From: Gonocerus acuteangulatus
Lineage: Eukaryota; Arthropoda; Insecta; Hemiptera; Coreidae
DNA: 64,000 bases
Direction: 5' to 3'
Assembly: GCA_946811695.1 (NCBI GenBank)
Contig: OX328132.1
Coordinates: forward strand, 99,327,422 to 99,391,421
Shown here: in pieces, positions 1 to 11,043 of the stretch
Position numbering within the stretch: position 1 is the stretch's first letter
Layout: every line of letters begins with the position of its first letter
Notes under the pieces: model-generated
Told to the model about the DNA's origin: nothing
Database searches by the model: none
Seen by the model: the letters and a program-made list of their open reading frames with translations, nothing else
Position numbers and translations under genes: made by a program

Positions 1-644
1 TTCGTAGTGCTAATCCACAGTTAAATATGTGTTGTAAAAGTAAACTAAATCGGTTCATTAGGAGGGGGGGGGGGTTTACTCCGGACCCAAATTACCAATT
101 CGCCACTACCAGCCGTGATTTTTGGTATATTTCGACGAAACTCGGTATTCGTAGTGGTAATCTACAGGTAAATATGTGTTGTAAAAATAAACTAAATCGG
201 TTCATTAGAAGGGGGGGGGGTTTACTCCGGACCCAAATTCCTAATATACTCATACCATAATGAGCTGAATCGGTCAATCGGAAAGCGGGGATTTAATTTG
301 TAATATATTTCAATAGAAAAGACCGCCAGATGTAGGTTCACAAAGCCGCCGCAAGGAACGCTTTCTACCACTAGAGTGACTGTATCCTGTTCCTGCGTTA
401 GATCAAAATACGATAATATGAGGTTTTTTGTATTTATTACGTAGTGTAGTAGGTACCATGTGTAAACATAACTCTGGAAGCAAATTAATAATTGATCAGT
501 TACTCATTACAAAATTATAAGAGAACTATTCACGTTTTTATTTTATTTATGTAGGATATTTTAAGCAAATTGTTCTGGAAAGCAGTCTACACTACCCAAA
601 TTCTGAGGAAAGTGCTTAGTTATGCAGCTCCTGCGTGACGGACT
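1..644 (+). mobile_element. HINE/Helentron-like element, family 1, 3' part
   Basis: Matches the elements in both arms of the palindrome at the right end of the window (56.4-57.2 kb and its inverse). It begins before the window. Positions 1-290 hold at least two copies of a roughly 147 bp internal tandem unit with G-runs at 61-74 and 211-220. The 3' end has the inverted repeat gaggaaagtgcttag (605-619), then a hairpin gcagctcctgc (623-633), then gtgacggac and a pyrimidine-rich stretch. The matching 5' repeat, agcactttcctc, is seen in the palindrome copies. Assignment to Helentron-type elements is inferred from this layout: paired subterminal inverted repeats, internal tandem repeats, 3' hairpin, T-rich flank. 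No coding capacity; the short frames here are not genes. Confidence 0.6.
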
Positions 645-759
645 TTCTTTTATGTAGGCCCTGCATTCGGTGAGGAATTGTTTTGCGATTAGATGTACAC
701 CACAGTACTGAAATATCGTGGTGTCTCCTTTGCCAAAAGATAGCCATGTGTCAGTCTTG

Positions 760-1330
760 AGTGTCCTACAAAATGAAATGAAATATTTCATTAACAGGCA
801 TGAAAAGGTTTGGGATATTCGTATATTTTCTAAAATATTGCGAAAACTGTTGGAAAATCGTGGTATGTGAAAGTCAACCATACGAAAGGCTACTAAATTC
901 TTTACAAAAAAGGTTCTGATGTAATTTTCATTAGGACGATGTCCATCAGAGAAATAAGGACTTGAAACTTCGAAATGTTTTTGCTCTCTTGAACGATTTT
1001 TTATCTGTTTACCTCACATTTTAATTGGTTGTTGCTTATTTTAATTGCATTAAACAGTAAAATGTATATTTTCTTAAATCAAGGTAAGAAACGGTGAAAA
1101 AGTGTTATAGTGTTTCCAGTAGCGAACTTTCAGAAGGTGGGGGGGGAGTCGCTTATGATACTGTCTGTTTCCGTTTGTGGCGCCTTAAATCTATTCTTCG
1201 AGATTTTATTTTATATTTTTCACGAAAGATCAAACCAATCATCAATCATCAATAAATGATACTATTCCTTTACTATGAGCACTGGAGATATGAATGGAAC
1301 CGCGCTAAGACGACGCGTCAGACGTTTTTT
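760..1330 (+). mobile_element. HINE-like element, family 2, 3' part
   Basis: Shares its sequence order with copies at 16.3-17.1, 21.2-24.0 and 29.7-30.5 kb: a stretch around 'acaaaaaaggttctg', then 'aacagtaaaatg', then the 3' inverted repeat ggaaccgcgcta (1,296-1,307). The hairpin that normally follows is partly deleted here (gacgacgcgtcagacg). The 5' half is missing. Non-coding. Confidence 0.55.
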
Positions 1331-1336
1331 AGTTCA

Positions 1337-1759
1337 GGTAAGTGTAAGCCTGCTGAAAAATGTCTATGAAAAAACTCATTATTATTTAAAATTGCGAATT
1401 TATTGCTTCCTACAAAACAAACGAGTTATAGTGTCTATACATAACTAAAAAGTGACGTTCGATTTTGAAGCGTTGCACTTTCGACGTTGAAGCGTACATG
1501 TCCTCAGTATTCTTCTCATTCGGTACGTTTTTACCGAGTCCAAATCGTAAGTATGATGGCATATGTGCGTCAGTTGTTCGATTGCAATATGTTTACTTAA
1601 TTATCTTTATTTAAGAAAATGCAGACTCCAACAAGTAATTTAACCCAAACATCGAACCCCAGGTGACGGTTGATTCGTCTTAAATTTGGATGTTTATCTT
1701 CAGATAAAAAACACCAGAATTTATTGCTACGTGTCGTGGCTTTGACAAGAATATTTTAT
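1337..1759. other. No recognisable feature
   Basis: AT-rich sequence between two mobile elements. I see no coding frame, RNA gene or repeat shared with other parts of the window. Confidence 0.5.
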
Positions 1760-1966
1760 TATAAAATTTTAACGTCCATTTATTATTAACTACGAATTTT
1801 GGGACGGGTTATCTATAGGTTACCACCCTATTCTAGCCAGGATATGGCTGATGCCTTTTCTTTTCTTCTAAAGAAAAGCCACCACCCCTAGTGTGAATCG
1901 AACCCACGACCCTTTGGCACAGAGCGTTAAGTGCTCACGCCTTAACGCTCACGGCCACCGGGCCTC
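1760..1966 (-). mobile_element. tRNA-derived SINE, second family (SINE-B)
   Basis: Read on the minus strand, the head (from about 1,966) is tRNA-like with a clear Pol III B box, ggttcgattc (about 1,895-1,904), and an upstream A-box-like stretch. It differs in sequence from the more abundant SINE family of this window. A near-perfect 14 bp repeat (caagaatat.ttat) lies at 1,746-1,759 and 1,967-1,980 and fits a target-site duplication, which sets the limits given. Only one copy is seen here. Confidence 0.6.
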
Positions 1967-1980
1967 CAAGAATATCTTAT

Positions 1981-2777
1981 ATAATTAGCACTAAATTTTC
2001 AGTGCAGAACTTGACTCCATTTTAAACTGTTTACAGAAGCTAATTCTTCAATATGCAATATTTGCCTTTTTAATGAAATCATTAAAAAGCATATTTCGAA
2101 TTGACCCAAAATATTTGATCATTCTGCTTCATAAATATTATAATTCAACTGAGGAATCCTTGCCTTCAAAGACAGAAAATGTTTCCGATCCTTTCTTTTA
2201 AGTTGATCTATCATACCTGTAAGTTGCAATTTAATTTTATTGCTCTAATCATCACAATAATATTTGTTGTGGTACATTTTGGCCAAATTGTTATGTCGCC
2301 GATGATTAATCGAACACCACAACCTCACAACCCGCTTTAACATTCTGAATCGACACACAGGTTTTATTGTATAATATAAACTTATCAGAGATCCTCGTTT
2401 CAAATAAGATATGTCGTAGGTAGGGTCTGGTTGCTATAACTTGATCTTTATTGACATTATGAAACCTCCGGTTTCTAAGAATAGCTTTCCCGATGTCAAA
2501 CAGGCCACGGACAATTTTGTTTACAATATCGCTAGTATCAAATCGCTACGCAAAAAGGTTCCAAGACTCTCGTCCACGATTTCCTGAAAAGACGCGTTTT
2601 GCGGCCTTATGTTAGCTACTTTCCTTTGAGGAGCCTAGGTTTCGAAAATTCAGAAGACCGTTTGTTCGTGGTATACATTATATTTCCTTTCAGTTGAAGA
2701 GGTAGGATGGTGAATGCGTGTTTTTTCAACTCTGTTTATCATTTATTGACTCCGAAGCTATATATTGATGAGGGCGT
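1981..2777. other. No recognisable feature
   Basis: AT-rich, no open frame with recognisable similarity, no repeat that I can match elsewhere in the window. Confidence 0.5.
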
Positions 2778-2778
2778 A

Positions 2779-2985
2779 GTCCCCCGTGGTGTAGTGGCTT
2801 AGTGGCTAACGCCTTAGATTTTCATGCGGGAGATGGTGGGTTCGATTCACACCGGCGGCAGGAATTTTGTCATATCAGGGCTAGTTGAGAAAATTCCTCG
2901 CTGCACCTTGGATGTCGGCGCTAATTGCCCAGATGTCGATGTGCCGTAAAAAAAATAATAATAATAAAAAATAAAAAAAATTAAT
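2779..2985 (+). mobile_element. tRNA-derived SINE (SINE-A), nearly full length
   Basis: The head resembles tRNA-Asp: cccccgtggtgtagtgg, then gcgggaga, then a B box gggttcgattcac (2,838-2,850). A tRNA-unrelated body follows ('ggatgtcggcgctaat', 'gatgtcgatgtgccgtaa') with an A-rich tail (about 2,948-2,985). A small duplication in the A-box region (gtagtggcttagtggct) would disrupt a tRNA fold, so this is a SINE and not a tRNA gene. Other copies lie at 3.05, 22.06, 25.49, 26.75, 28.45, 29.0 and 32.98 kb. Confidence 0.8.
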
Positions 2986-2993
2986 AATGCAAT

Positions 2994-2998
<5 letters not shown>

Positions 2999-3047
<49 letters not shown>

Positions 3048-3049
3048 TT
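2999..3049. repeat. (TA)n microsatellite
   Basis: About 50 bp of nearly pure TA dinucleotide between a SINE tail and a minus-strand SINE fragment. Confidence 0.95.
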
Positions 3050-3182
3050 ACGGCGGACCGCTTCTCGGCCATTAGCGCCGACATCCATGTTTCAGCAGGG
3101 AGTTCTCTCAACGGGCCCTGAAATGAGAAAAACCCCTGCTGCAGGTTGAGAAAAACCCCCATATCTCGCATTAATAACCAAT
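3050..3182 (-). mobile_element. SINE-A fragment, head missing
   Basis: On the minus strand it reads the SINE-A body: 'gagatatgggggtttttctc', 'catggatgtcggcgctaatg', ending in 'cgccgtaaatatata'. The tRNA-like head with the A and B boxes is absent. It carries the longer body version, with two 'tttttctc' blocks. Confidence 0.7.
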
Positions 3183-3500
3183 TCACATAGGCAGCAATCT
3201 TTTAATTATATTTTCTTAACTAAACATTAATTAATTTATAATTCAAATCTATTAATATAATCGCTTTCTCTACTCCTATCTCTCTCGTATTGAGAAATTT
3301 TATCTCGAGACTCTTGTACGCTTATATAACATTAGAGAATAGAATTTTATCGGCAAGGAAGCAGACAAGAACGCAGTTCAAACAGGATCCATTGCAGCTG
3401 ATAACTCAGGGCTCCTTATCACAGAAAAGTATTTTAATTTCCTTTTATTATTATCATTATCAGACTAATTAATAAGAAAAACACAGATATAAATATGTTG

Positions 3501-4220
3501 TTATTCTTAATTTCATGTCAGAACAGTTCAACTGCCAGAGAATTATTTCTGTGGTGTTTATATTTTTTCTGGCCCATCTCTGTTCGTTCCCTCCAATCAA
3601 ATAACCGAGGGGATTAAAGCTACTGCCATTTAAATCAGACCAACTTTTGCCAACCAAATTTTAAGCGTAATATCCACATCAGTGACAACATCGGTTTGAG
3701 CAATTTGGTAAAATGAATTTCCAGTGTGAATAGTTCATTTCCGGTGTCAAACAGAAGTTGATTTTGTGCTCTAATGTTTAGAACATACTTAATTTACGTA
3801 TACAGGCAATATCAGGGTTTGAAGGGGGGAAAAAACAACATCTGACAATATTTCGGTGGTAGACGAGTGATTTTGTCACCAGGAATATCTACATTTACTC
3901 AAGAAAGTGCTTTTTCCAGAAACTCTGTCATATTAGCAGTGATATGTCATCTAAAAGAAAGTTTTTACGCATCAAAACTGGCTTTATAAAATTAGAAATA
4001 TATATTCTGAAAATCAGGTAAATGAATTTATTAAGAATCCGGACCAGCTGTTAACATCACAGATAATTAACATGATGTCAAAAATCAAAATCTACTCAAG
4101 ACTATTAATGAAATATAGTTTTTAATACTATTAGATCTCAAAACGCAATCAAAACTTTTGCATCATAAAAACACTTTAAAGTGAAGCCAACATGTTTCCG
4201 TGACCGAAACAGAAAAATTG
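3501..4220. repeat. Segmental duplication, block A copy 1
   Basis: 720 bp nearly identical, in the same orientation, to 6,782-7,501, with only scattered substitutions. It contains no recognisable gene. High identity over this length points to a recent duplication. Confidence 0.9.
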
Positions 4221-4408
4221 CGTTTTTCGAAACTTTGTTGAATACAGTTCGTTTGATAAAAAATAATTCGTTTGATTCTCCAAAAACTATTCCGTTAGTG
4301 GGTTCTGCTTGTTATGAATCTTGATCCTTTTTATCTTTAGATGATATTTTTGCATTGCATTTCATCAACGTGGATCACTTTTGTGGATGGAGAGTGAACA
4401 GAACAACG

Positions 4409-4651
4409 TATACAGGGTGTCCAAACAAAAAAAAAAACGGCCAAACTTCGGGAATCGATGCAGGAGGAAAAAAAGGCATTTGTCATATATCTCGTTTTTT
4501 CTTTGTTTCCGTGAAAAACAATTATGAAAGGCAGTCTTTCATAAGATCATTAACCGTATATGTTTTATACCACACCCCCTCAACCCACGCAGTTTGGTCG
4601 TTTATTTTTTTTTTATTTTTTTTTTTTCTAGACACCATGTATAAACAAATT
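4409..4651 (+). mobile_element. Possible short MITE with 'acagggtgtcc' end
   Basis: Starts tatacagggtgtcc and ends near tctagacaccatgtata, whose complement tatacatggtgtctaga resembles the start. The start is like the ends of the 1.7 kb foldback element at 11.04 kb. The interior is A- and T-run rich. The inverted match is short and imperfect, so this is tentative. Confidence 0.3.
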
Positions 4652-6011
4652 CTAACATTTTATATGTTCATGGTCCATTGTCCTCTATATTTGAGGCGTC
4701 GACTTTCAAAAAAGGATACATCCACATCGTACAACTGTTGAGGGGACACAAAAAACGTTTAAATAATTCATTTAGGAAATTAATATTTACGAGGTTACAC
4801 TAAAATTCATTCCCTTATTTTTGATGAAATTTAATGAATTACCAAAAAAAAAAGAAAAAAAAAAGGGTTTTGCTGTGAGAAAAAAAGCATTTAGAAAATA
4901 AATTAATTTGTTGACAAAATTGATTTAACCACCCATTATAAAAGTGATCGCCTCATTTGTTTGATCTCTTCTGCATTTCCAGATCGCCTCTACATGATGA
5001 ACAGGTGCCAGGCCTGGATATGGCGGAAACCCAACATCAAAATTATCACCTTGTAATACCCCTTGTGTAGTAACGCATATCACATTATTCTATTACCAAC
5101 TATTTAAAGTTATCGTATGTATAGTCATAACCGAAGAAAACTATTTAAGGATAAACCAGTCCTTCCCTACAGATATGTCTGGCTTTATTACAAGACATAT
5201 ACTTTCTTTACGGACTATTTTCTTTAAGTATGAATCGTTGAAGACTATAGGGAGGCCTGGGGAGAGTACGGAAGGGAGAGGCGGAAAAAGGCGGGATGGG
5301 ATGTATGGACGGGGGGGGGAGATGGGGGGGGGGGTGCTGAGTGTATAGAAGGCTTGGGGAGCAAAGTAAATTCATCATATGCATAATGTATGTATTACAT
5401 TAAGGGAGGATTTAGGTTTCTATTCCGCTATGCATCGCGGCCACAAAGCTCCTACAGTTATTTTAGTCAAATATTTATCACTGCATAAATACAAATGGAA
5501 TTCTGTAGTTTGTTACAGAGGCAAGGGTAAAATGCCCCAACAAAATTTTATGAATATTTGAATCTCACTCTGTGCCAAACATTCTTTCCCTGAGGACTAG
5601 GTGGCGTTTCGCATCAGAAATCCTTAAATATGGCTACTAGTTTAAAAGAGATATCAACGACTTTCGACTTTTACGAGAGACCGACGGGAACCGGACGGCT
5701 TTTGAAATGGTTACTTTGAAGCCTCTCTTGGAGGTAGAGTGAAGGAATCTTCAGCAATGCTCGGATGCTATTTCAGTAGCAATGGAGCAGTGGAAGATCA
5801 ACACCGCACGTATTCTTATGACGCTTATAAGTCGGTCTCATCGGTGTTGCGACTCATTTGGACTACGGCTACCGACCCTTTCCCAGCCTCAATACGATTC
5901 TCAGATAGAGTTAAATTCAAAAACTTCAGGAGACACTTTTTAAAAACTGGATTTATTGAATAATGTTTACAAGTACTGATACAATTTAGAATTTAGAGAT
6001 ATGTGCTCAAT
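4652..6011. other. Intergenic; G-rich tract and one short unidentified open frame
   Basis: The only notable items are a purine- and G-rich tract at 5,248-5,340 with runs of 9-10 G, and a 55-codon minus-strand open frame at 4,925-5,089. That frame reads a proline- and glycine-containing peptide I cannot identify (see findings). The rest shows nothing. Confidence 0.4.
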
Positions 6012-6638
6012 GACTGGAAAGGAACTGACTGTCTGAGCCGAAGGAGCAGTAGTTGTGATACGGAAGACGGCTGGAAGACTACATGACTGACTGCTGGAAT
6101 TGATAAGGATAGGACCTTATATAGCTTAGAAAAGGAGTGGGGATAATGGAGGGGATATGTGTGGAATTCGCTACCATAACTATAGGCGAAGTGTCTGAAG
6201 ACGACAGGAAGTATCGTAAAGAGGATGCCTACACTGATTTTTAGTAGAGGCTTGAAAGTGTATTCAAGAATGTAGACACCATCAGCCAGACATTATCTTC
6301 CATCTATAATGTGCGTTTCAAAAGACACATATTAACAAATCTATTGGTCTAACAAAGTCACTTTTATGTTGCAAAATAAGGTACGTACCATTCATTTAAA
6401 AACGACCGGTTCCCGTTGGTCACCCTAGGGTTTTTTAAAAGAATATAAAGGAAGAATAAGGTTTTTTTTTTATATCAATTATTGTGCATAAGCTGCTGAG
6501 GCCATGAGCACATAACATGTTTTGTAGTTAAGAATATTTAAGAATAGTTAAGAATATTTAACTAAATTACATCCCAATTGCTATAATAAACTATCCTTCA
6601 ATCTTCATTATCTAGTGCACCATAATGTGTTTTGAGAA
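6012..6638. repeat. Segmental duplication, block B copy 1
   Basis: About 627 bp repeated in the same orientation at 7,501-8,125. The copies differ by a few substitutions, by expansion of a gactgactg stretch in the second copy and by T-run length. Contains an internal short repeat (agttaagaatatttaagaat). No gene recognised. Confidence 0.88.
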
Positions 6639-6781
6639 ATATTAACAAATCTATTGGTCTAACAAAGTCACTTTTTATGTTGCAAATCAGGTACGTACCA
6701 TTCATTTAAAAACGACCGGTTCCCGTTGGTCACCCTAGGGTTTTTTAAAAGAATATTTTTTTTTATATCAATTATTGTGCA
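6639..6781. repeat. Segmental duplication, partial block B
   Basis: Repeats the part of block B that starts 'atattaacaaatctattggt' and ends just after 'tatcaattattgtgca', where block A copy 2 begins abruptly. The order A1 ... B1-partial B-A2-B2 suggests an unequal exchange or template-switch duplication. Confidence 0.85.
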
Positions 6782-7501
6782 TTATTCTTAATTTCATGTC
6801 AGAACAGTTCAACTGCCAGAGAATTATTTCTGTGATGTTTATATTTTTTCTGGCCCATCTCTGTTCGTTCCCTCCAATCAAATAACCGAGGGGATTAAAG
6901 CTACTGCCATTTAAATCAGACCAACTTTTGCCGACCAAATTTTAAGCGTAATATCCACATCAGTGACAACATCGGTTTGATCAATTTGGTAAAATGAATT
7001 TCCAGTGTGAATACTTCATTTCCGGTGTCAAACAGAAGTTGATTTTGTGCTCTAATGTTTAGAACATACTTAATTTACGTATACAGGCAATATCAGGGTT
7101 TGAAGGGGGGAAAAAACAACATCTGACAATATTTCGGTGGTAGACGAGTGATTTTGTCACCAGCAATATCTACATTTACTCAAGAAAGTGCTTTTTCCAG
7201 AAACTCTGTCATATTAGCAGTGATATGTCATCTAAAAGAAAGTTTTTACGTATCAAAACTGGCTTTATAAAATTAGAAATATATATTCTGAAAATCAGGT
7301 AAATGAATTTATTAAGAATCCGGACCAGCTGTTAAAATCACAGATAATTAACATGATGTCAAAAATCAAAATCTACTCAAGACTATTAATGAAATATAGT
7401 TTTTAATACTATTAGACCTCAAAACGCAATCAAAACTTTTGCATCATAAAAACACTTTAAAGTGAAGCCAACATGTTTCCGTGACCGAAACAGAAAAATT
7501 G
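6782..7501. repeat. Segmental duplication, block A copy 2
   Basis: Second copy of 3,501-4,220, same orientation and same length. It is joined directly to block B copy 2 at about 7,501. Confidence 0.9.
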
Positions 7502-8125
7502 ACTGGAAAGTAACTGACTGTCTGAGCCGAAGGAGCAGTAGTTGTGATACGGAAGACGGCTGGAAGACTACATGACTGACTGATTGACTGACTGACTGCT
7601 GGAATTGATAAGGATAGGATCTTATATAGCTTAGAAAAGGAGTGGGGATAATGGAGGGGATATGTGTGGAATTCGCTACCATAACTATAGGCGAAGTGTC
7701 TGAAGACGACAGGAAGTATCGTAAAGAGGATGCCTACACTGATTGTTAGTAGAGGCTTGAAAGTGTATTCAAGAATGTAGACACCATCAGCCAAACATTA
7801 TCTTCCATCTATAATGTGCGTTTCAAAAGACACATATTAACAAATCTATTGGTCTAACAAAGTCACTTTTATGTTGCAAATCAGGTACGTACCATTCATT
7901 TAAAAACGACCGGTTCCCGTTGGTCACCCTAGGGTTTTTTAAAAGAATATTTTTTTTTATATCAATTATTGTGCATAAGCTGCTGAGGCCATGAGCACAT
8001 AACATTTTTTGTAGTTAAGAATATTTAAGAATAGTTAAGAATATTTAACTAAATTACAGCCCAATTGCTATAATAAACTATCCTTCAATCTTCATTATCT
8101 AGTGCACCATAATGTGTTTTGAGAA
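7501..8125. repeat. Segmental duplication, block B copy 2
   Basis: Second full copy of 6,012-6,638. The tract gactgactgattgactgactg near 7,575 is expanded relative to copy 1. Minus-strand open frames over this block are chance frames in duplicated non-coding sequence. Confidence 0.88.
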
Positions 8126-9131
8126 TTGATTAGAGAGAACCTTTTAAATAAATGTGCTCCTTCCAGCGTTACTTCTCCCCTGTCCGGCTACTAAAAACCT
8201 TGATTGAATTTGGACATTTTAATGGATTGCTTCCAGTTGACAATAAAAGAGAAAAATGTTTGGCTCCAGGTCATTTGAAGAAACACAATTCAGTTGTCAT
8301 CCATTTTTAGCCTTAATGCTGTCAAATATTATGACACGACCTATCACTAATAATGCTTCGCTCACGAATTTTCCTGGCATGTTCGCTCTGATTTCATTAT
8401 ATATTTACTAGAACATCATGAGTTTTTATGACGAATAATAATGGACTGAGCTTTGAGCTTTTTTACTAAATTCATAATGGTCCCTAAACTCTTTATATTT
8501 ACTATATTTACCTTTGAAATGAATACTCAGTGTTTGTGTTTTGTCAGAAAGATACAAATTTCTTTCTTTTTTTTATTTATATTTCCACTTATACCGATCT
8601 TTTGAAGTGAATTATGTACCCTGCTATGGCGGACAATGTAAATAGCTTTTGCACTTTCCATTAACAAACAGCTGCCTTTTTAGGGTTTTATTTATATTGA
8701 GTTTCCTCTCAAACACATGACTTATAACATCAATGGTTTAATACTTCTGACGAATACGACTCCTTGTTTACATGATGACAATTTATTAACCCCCCCCCCC
8801 CCCCGAAAAAAAAGAAGCTCATGAGTTTGGAGGAAATCCTATTGCCTATGATTTTGGTAAAAACATGTATCAACGCAATGGTACCATAGTTACCTGTTTT
8901 TTTTTTTCTTATTTTTATTAAAAACTGTTAGATCTCAAAACATATTACCTCCAGTTCTTTTTTGCATGACAATTTTTAAAATGTTATAACCACTGTGATT
9001 GGCTTTATTTTGTTACTTCGAATGAGTAAAATTATCACATGTTCTTTTCTTTATTTTAGCAGCACTGCCTGTTCATTTTTAATGCAATAGAATATTCTTT
9101 AGTTAGAGCTTCATTTGATTATAATGTATAT
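8126..9131. other. AT-rich, no gene; poly-C run
   Basis: Nothing recognisable except a run of about 14 C near 8,791-8,804 and several T runs. Confidence 0.5.
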
Positions 9132-9693
9132 GTTACCGGCAAAGTATAGAATCCAGGCATTCTATATAATGCCTAAGCAGTTTAGGCAAAGTATAGAAAG
9201 TATTAGTTTTTAAAAACATATTACACAACATTTCTATAGAATGCTTGTTCCTTATTTGGCATTGTATAAAATTAAAAAGGTTTTGAGTTTACTCTATACA
9301 CTTTAACCTAGGTAATTTGAATAACTTTAAAAATTGGTTAAAAACAAGCTCTTTTCGTACGGCGAACAATTTATTTAAAACAATATATTAAGAGAGATTG
9401 TTATTTACATATTTAGAGCTACTTGTTGCAGCAGGGCTGAGTATTGTCACACTTAGACTTCCATTTTCTTTGCTCTTTTACACATTTGCACTCTGTACTC
9501 TTGACACTTATTCACTCCTAGAAGCTATATATTCTGTCTTTCATACTTTGCCTAAAGCGCAGTAGGAATTCTATAAAATGCCTAGGGAAAGTATGAAATA
9601 CGCTTTATTTCATACATCGCCGGCTGGATTCAGGCGTTCTATAGAATGCCTAGGCATTCTTTACATTGCCTGATTGTATACTTTGCCGGTGAC
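9132..9693. mobile_element. Non-autonomous DNA transposon with ~26 bp terminal inverted repeats
   Basis: The left end gttaccggcaaagtata (from 9,132) is the inverted complement of the right end tatactttgccggtgac (to 9,693) with one mismatch. Complementarity extends weakly through 'aatc.aggca'. Inside are several palindromes of the form aggcattctatagaatgcct, which are subterminal motif repeats. Both flanks are TA-rich (atat / atat), so the target duplication is ambiguous. No coding frame. The superfamily is not determined. Confidence 0.6.
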
Positions 9694-10830
9694 ATATATA
9701 CTTTTCGTTTGAACTCTAGGACACAAAAGGAGATGGAGCCCCCAACTCGTGAGAGATTTACTCCTACGTGCTTCATTTAAAAATATGAGGGCTTTTGCCT
9801 TTTTGTGCTTATGACAAAAAATACTGTTAGAAAAAAAAGTGAACAATTTGTTTCATTGAGTTTTCCACTATATCTTGTTAAATTTTTCAGATTTCTGCCC
9901 CTTTGAACTAAAATCGTAGTTTTAAAATTTGTACATTAATTCGATGACAGTTGTTTTGACGACATTTCACAATAAATTCACCTTTTTGGAAGAACTTTAC
10001 TATAAATTTAAATTTAAAGATTTTTACAGGACTGCTTACTTTCCCAAGGGGAGTCTCTTACCAGTAAAACAAATTAGTCAAAACCTCAGGATAAAACAAG
10101 TTTATTTTCTTGTATGCGTAAGACCCATCAGCAACAAAGTTCCTTGAAATGCTCATATGTCACACAACACAGCTTGACGTGCTTTTTCAATGTCAAACAG
10201 GTTAGATGGCTGGTCGGTGTTTATCATCATTCTAGGTAAATAAATGAACAAAAACGACACTGCAGGGCACTGAAGACGGTTCTATATTTAAAAGAAGTAC
10301 AAGAGCTTACAAAGACGAAGTTGAGGGTTGAAATAAACTGTTCTGTGCCCCTGTAAAGAAGAGAGTGCAACTAATCATAGCTTGAGGCAATTTTAAAGGG
10401 GAAACAACAAGACCTCCTACTAGCTCCTTAATAGATCAAAAGAACCCAAAACATCCTATTAGGAACTATTTACATCTCAATTTCTCTAAAAACAGAAAGA
10501 AAATGTTTTCCAACTCATTGCACGGAATATAGCTTTAAAAACTTATTTCGAATACTATGCAATGCATGATTCGACGTGTTTTATTTTTATTGTTATAAAT
10601 TATTTTATTCCTGTAAAAAGCTGTTATATGTGTCTCGATTTTTATTTCCCCCTTCTGCCTCGTTGGATAATAATGGCCCCTGTTGCCTTGTTGAATTTTA
10701 ATGTCGCAATAATATAGACAGGAGCAATGTTAAAATTCCAGTTCTTTAAAATATTTGTTTTTTTATGTTATCCTTCCTAATTTCTTTAAAATAGGTACAT
10801 CTTATAATTTTTTTTCTCTTCTTTTTTTAT
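9694..10830. other. No recognisable feature
   Basis: AT-rich sequence; the open frame at 9,929-10,147 has no recognisable similarity or codon pattern. Confidence 0.45.
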
Positions 10831-10970
10831 ACCGCGTTTTCTCCTTCCTTCCATAGGGAGTAAACCCGTTTGTAAGGTCGACCTTATGATGCAATCCGGA
10901 TGTGCGGACTAGAAAAGTGCACGTTTCAGAACACACAGATCACGAAAATAACGTTGGATCAAATTTGTAT

Positions 10971-10978
<8 letters not shown>
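10831..10978 (+). mobile_element. HINE-like element, family 2, 5' part
   Basis: Matches the 5' end of the copies at 20.53 and 29.15 kb: accgcgttttctcc, a small hairpin around 'ccatagggag', 'aaggtcgacctta', 'gcaatccgg', 'cacgaaaataacg', then 'caaatttgta' leading into (TA)n. The rest of the element does not follow; a foldback element occupies the (TA)n. Confidence 0.6.
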
Positions 10979-11041
<63 letters not shown>

Positions 11042-11042
11042 T
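10979..11042. repeat. (TA)n followed by (AC)n
   Basis: About 55 bp of TA then a short AC run. It forms the left flank of the foldback element. Confidence 0.95.
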
Positions 11043-11043
11043 A

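Noticed and set aside
2998..3186. Open frames of Ile-Tyr repeats here and at 10,973, 20,493-20,921 and 55,980
   Set aside because: They are (TA)n microsatellites read as protein; the flanking residues come from SINE or HINE sequence.
7419..7794. Overlapping 87- and 116-residue minus-strand frames
   Set aside because: They span the A2/B2 junction of a segmental duplication, use two frames over the same bases, and show no recognisable domain.
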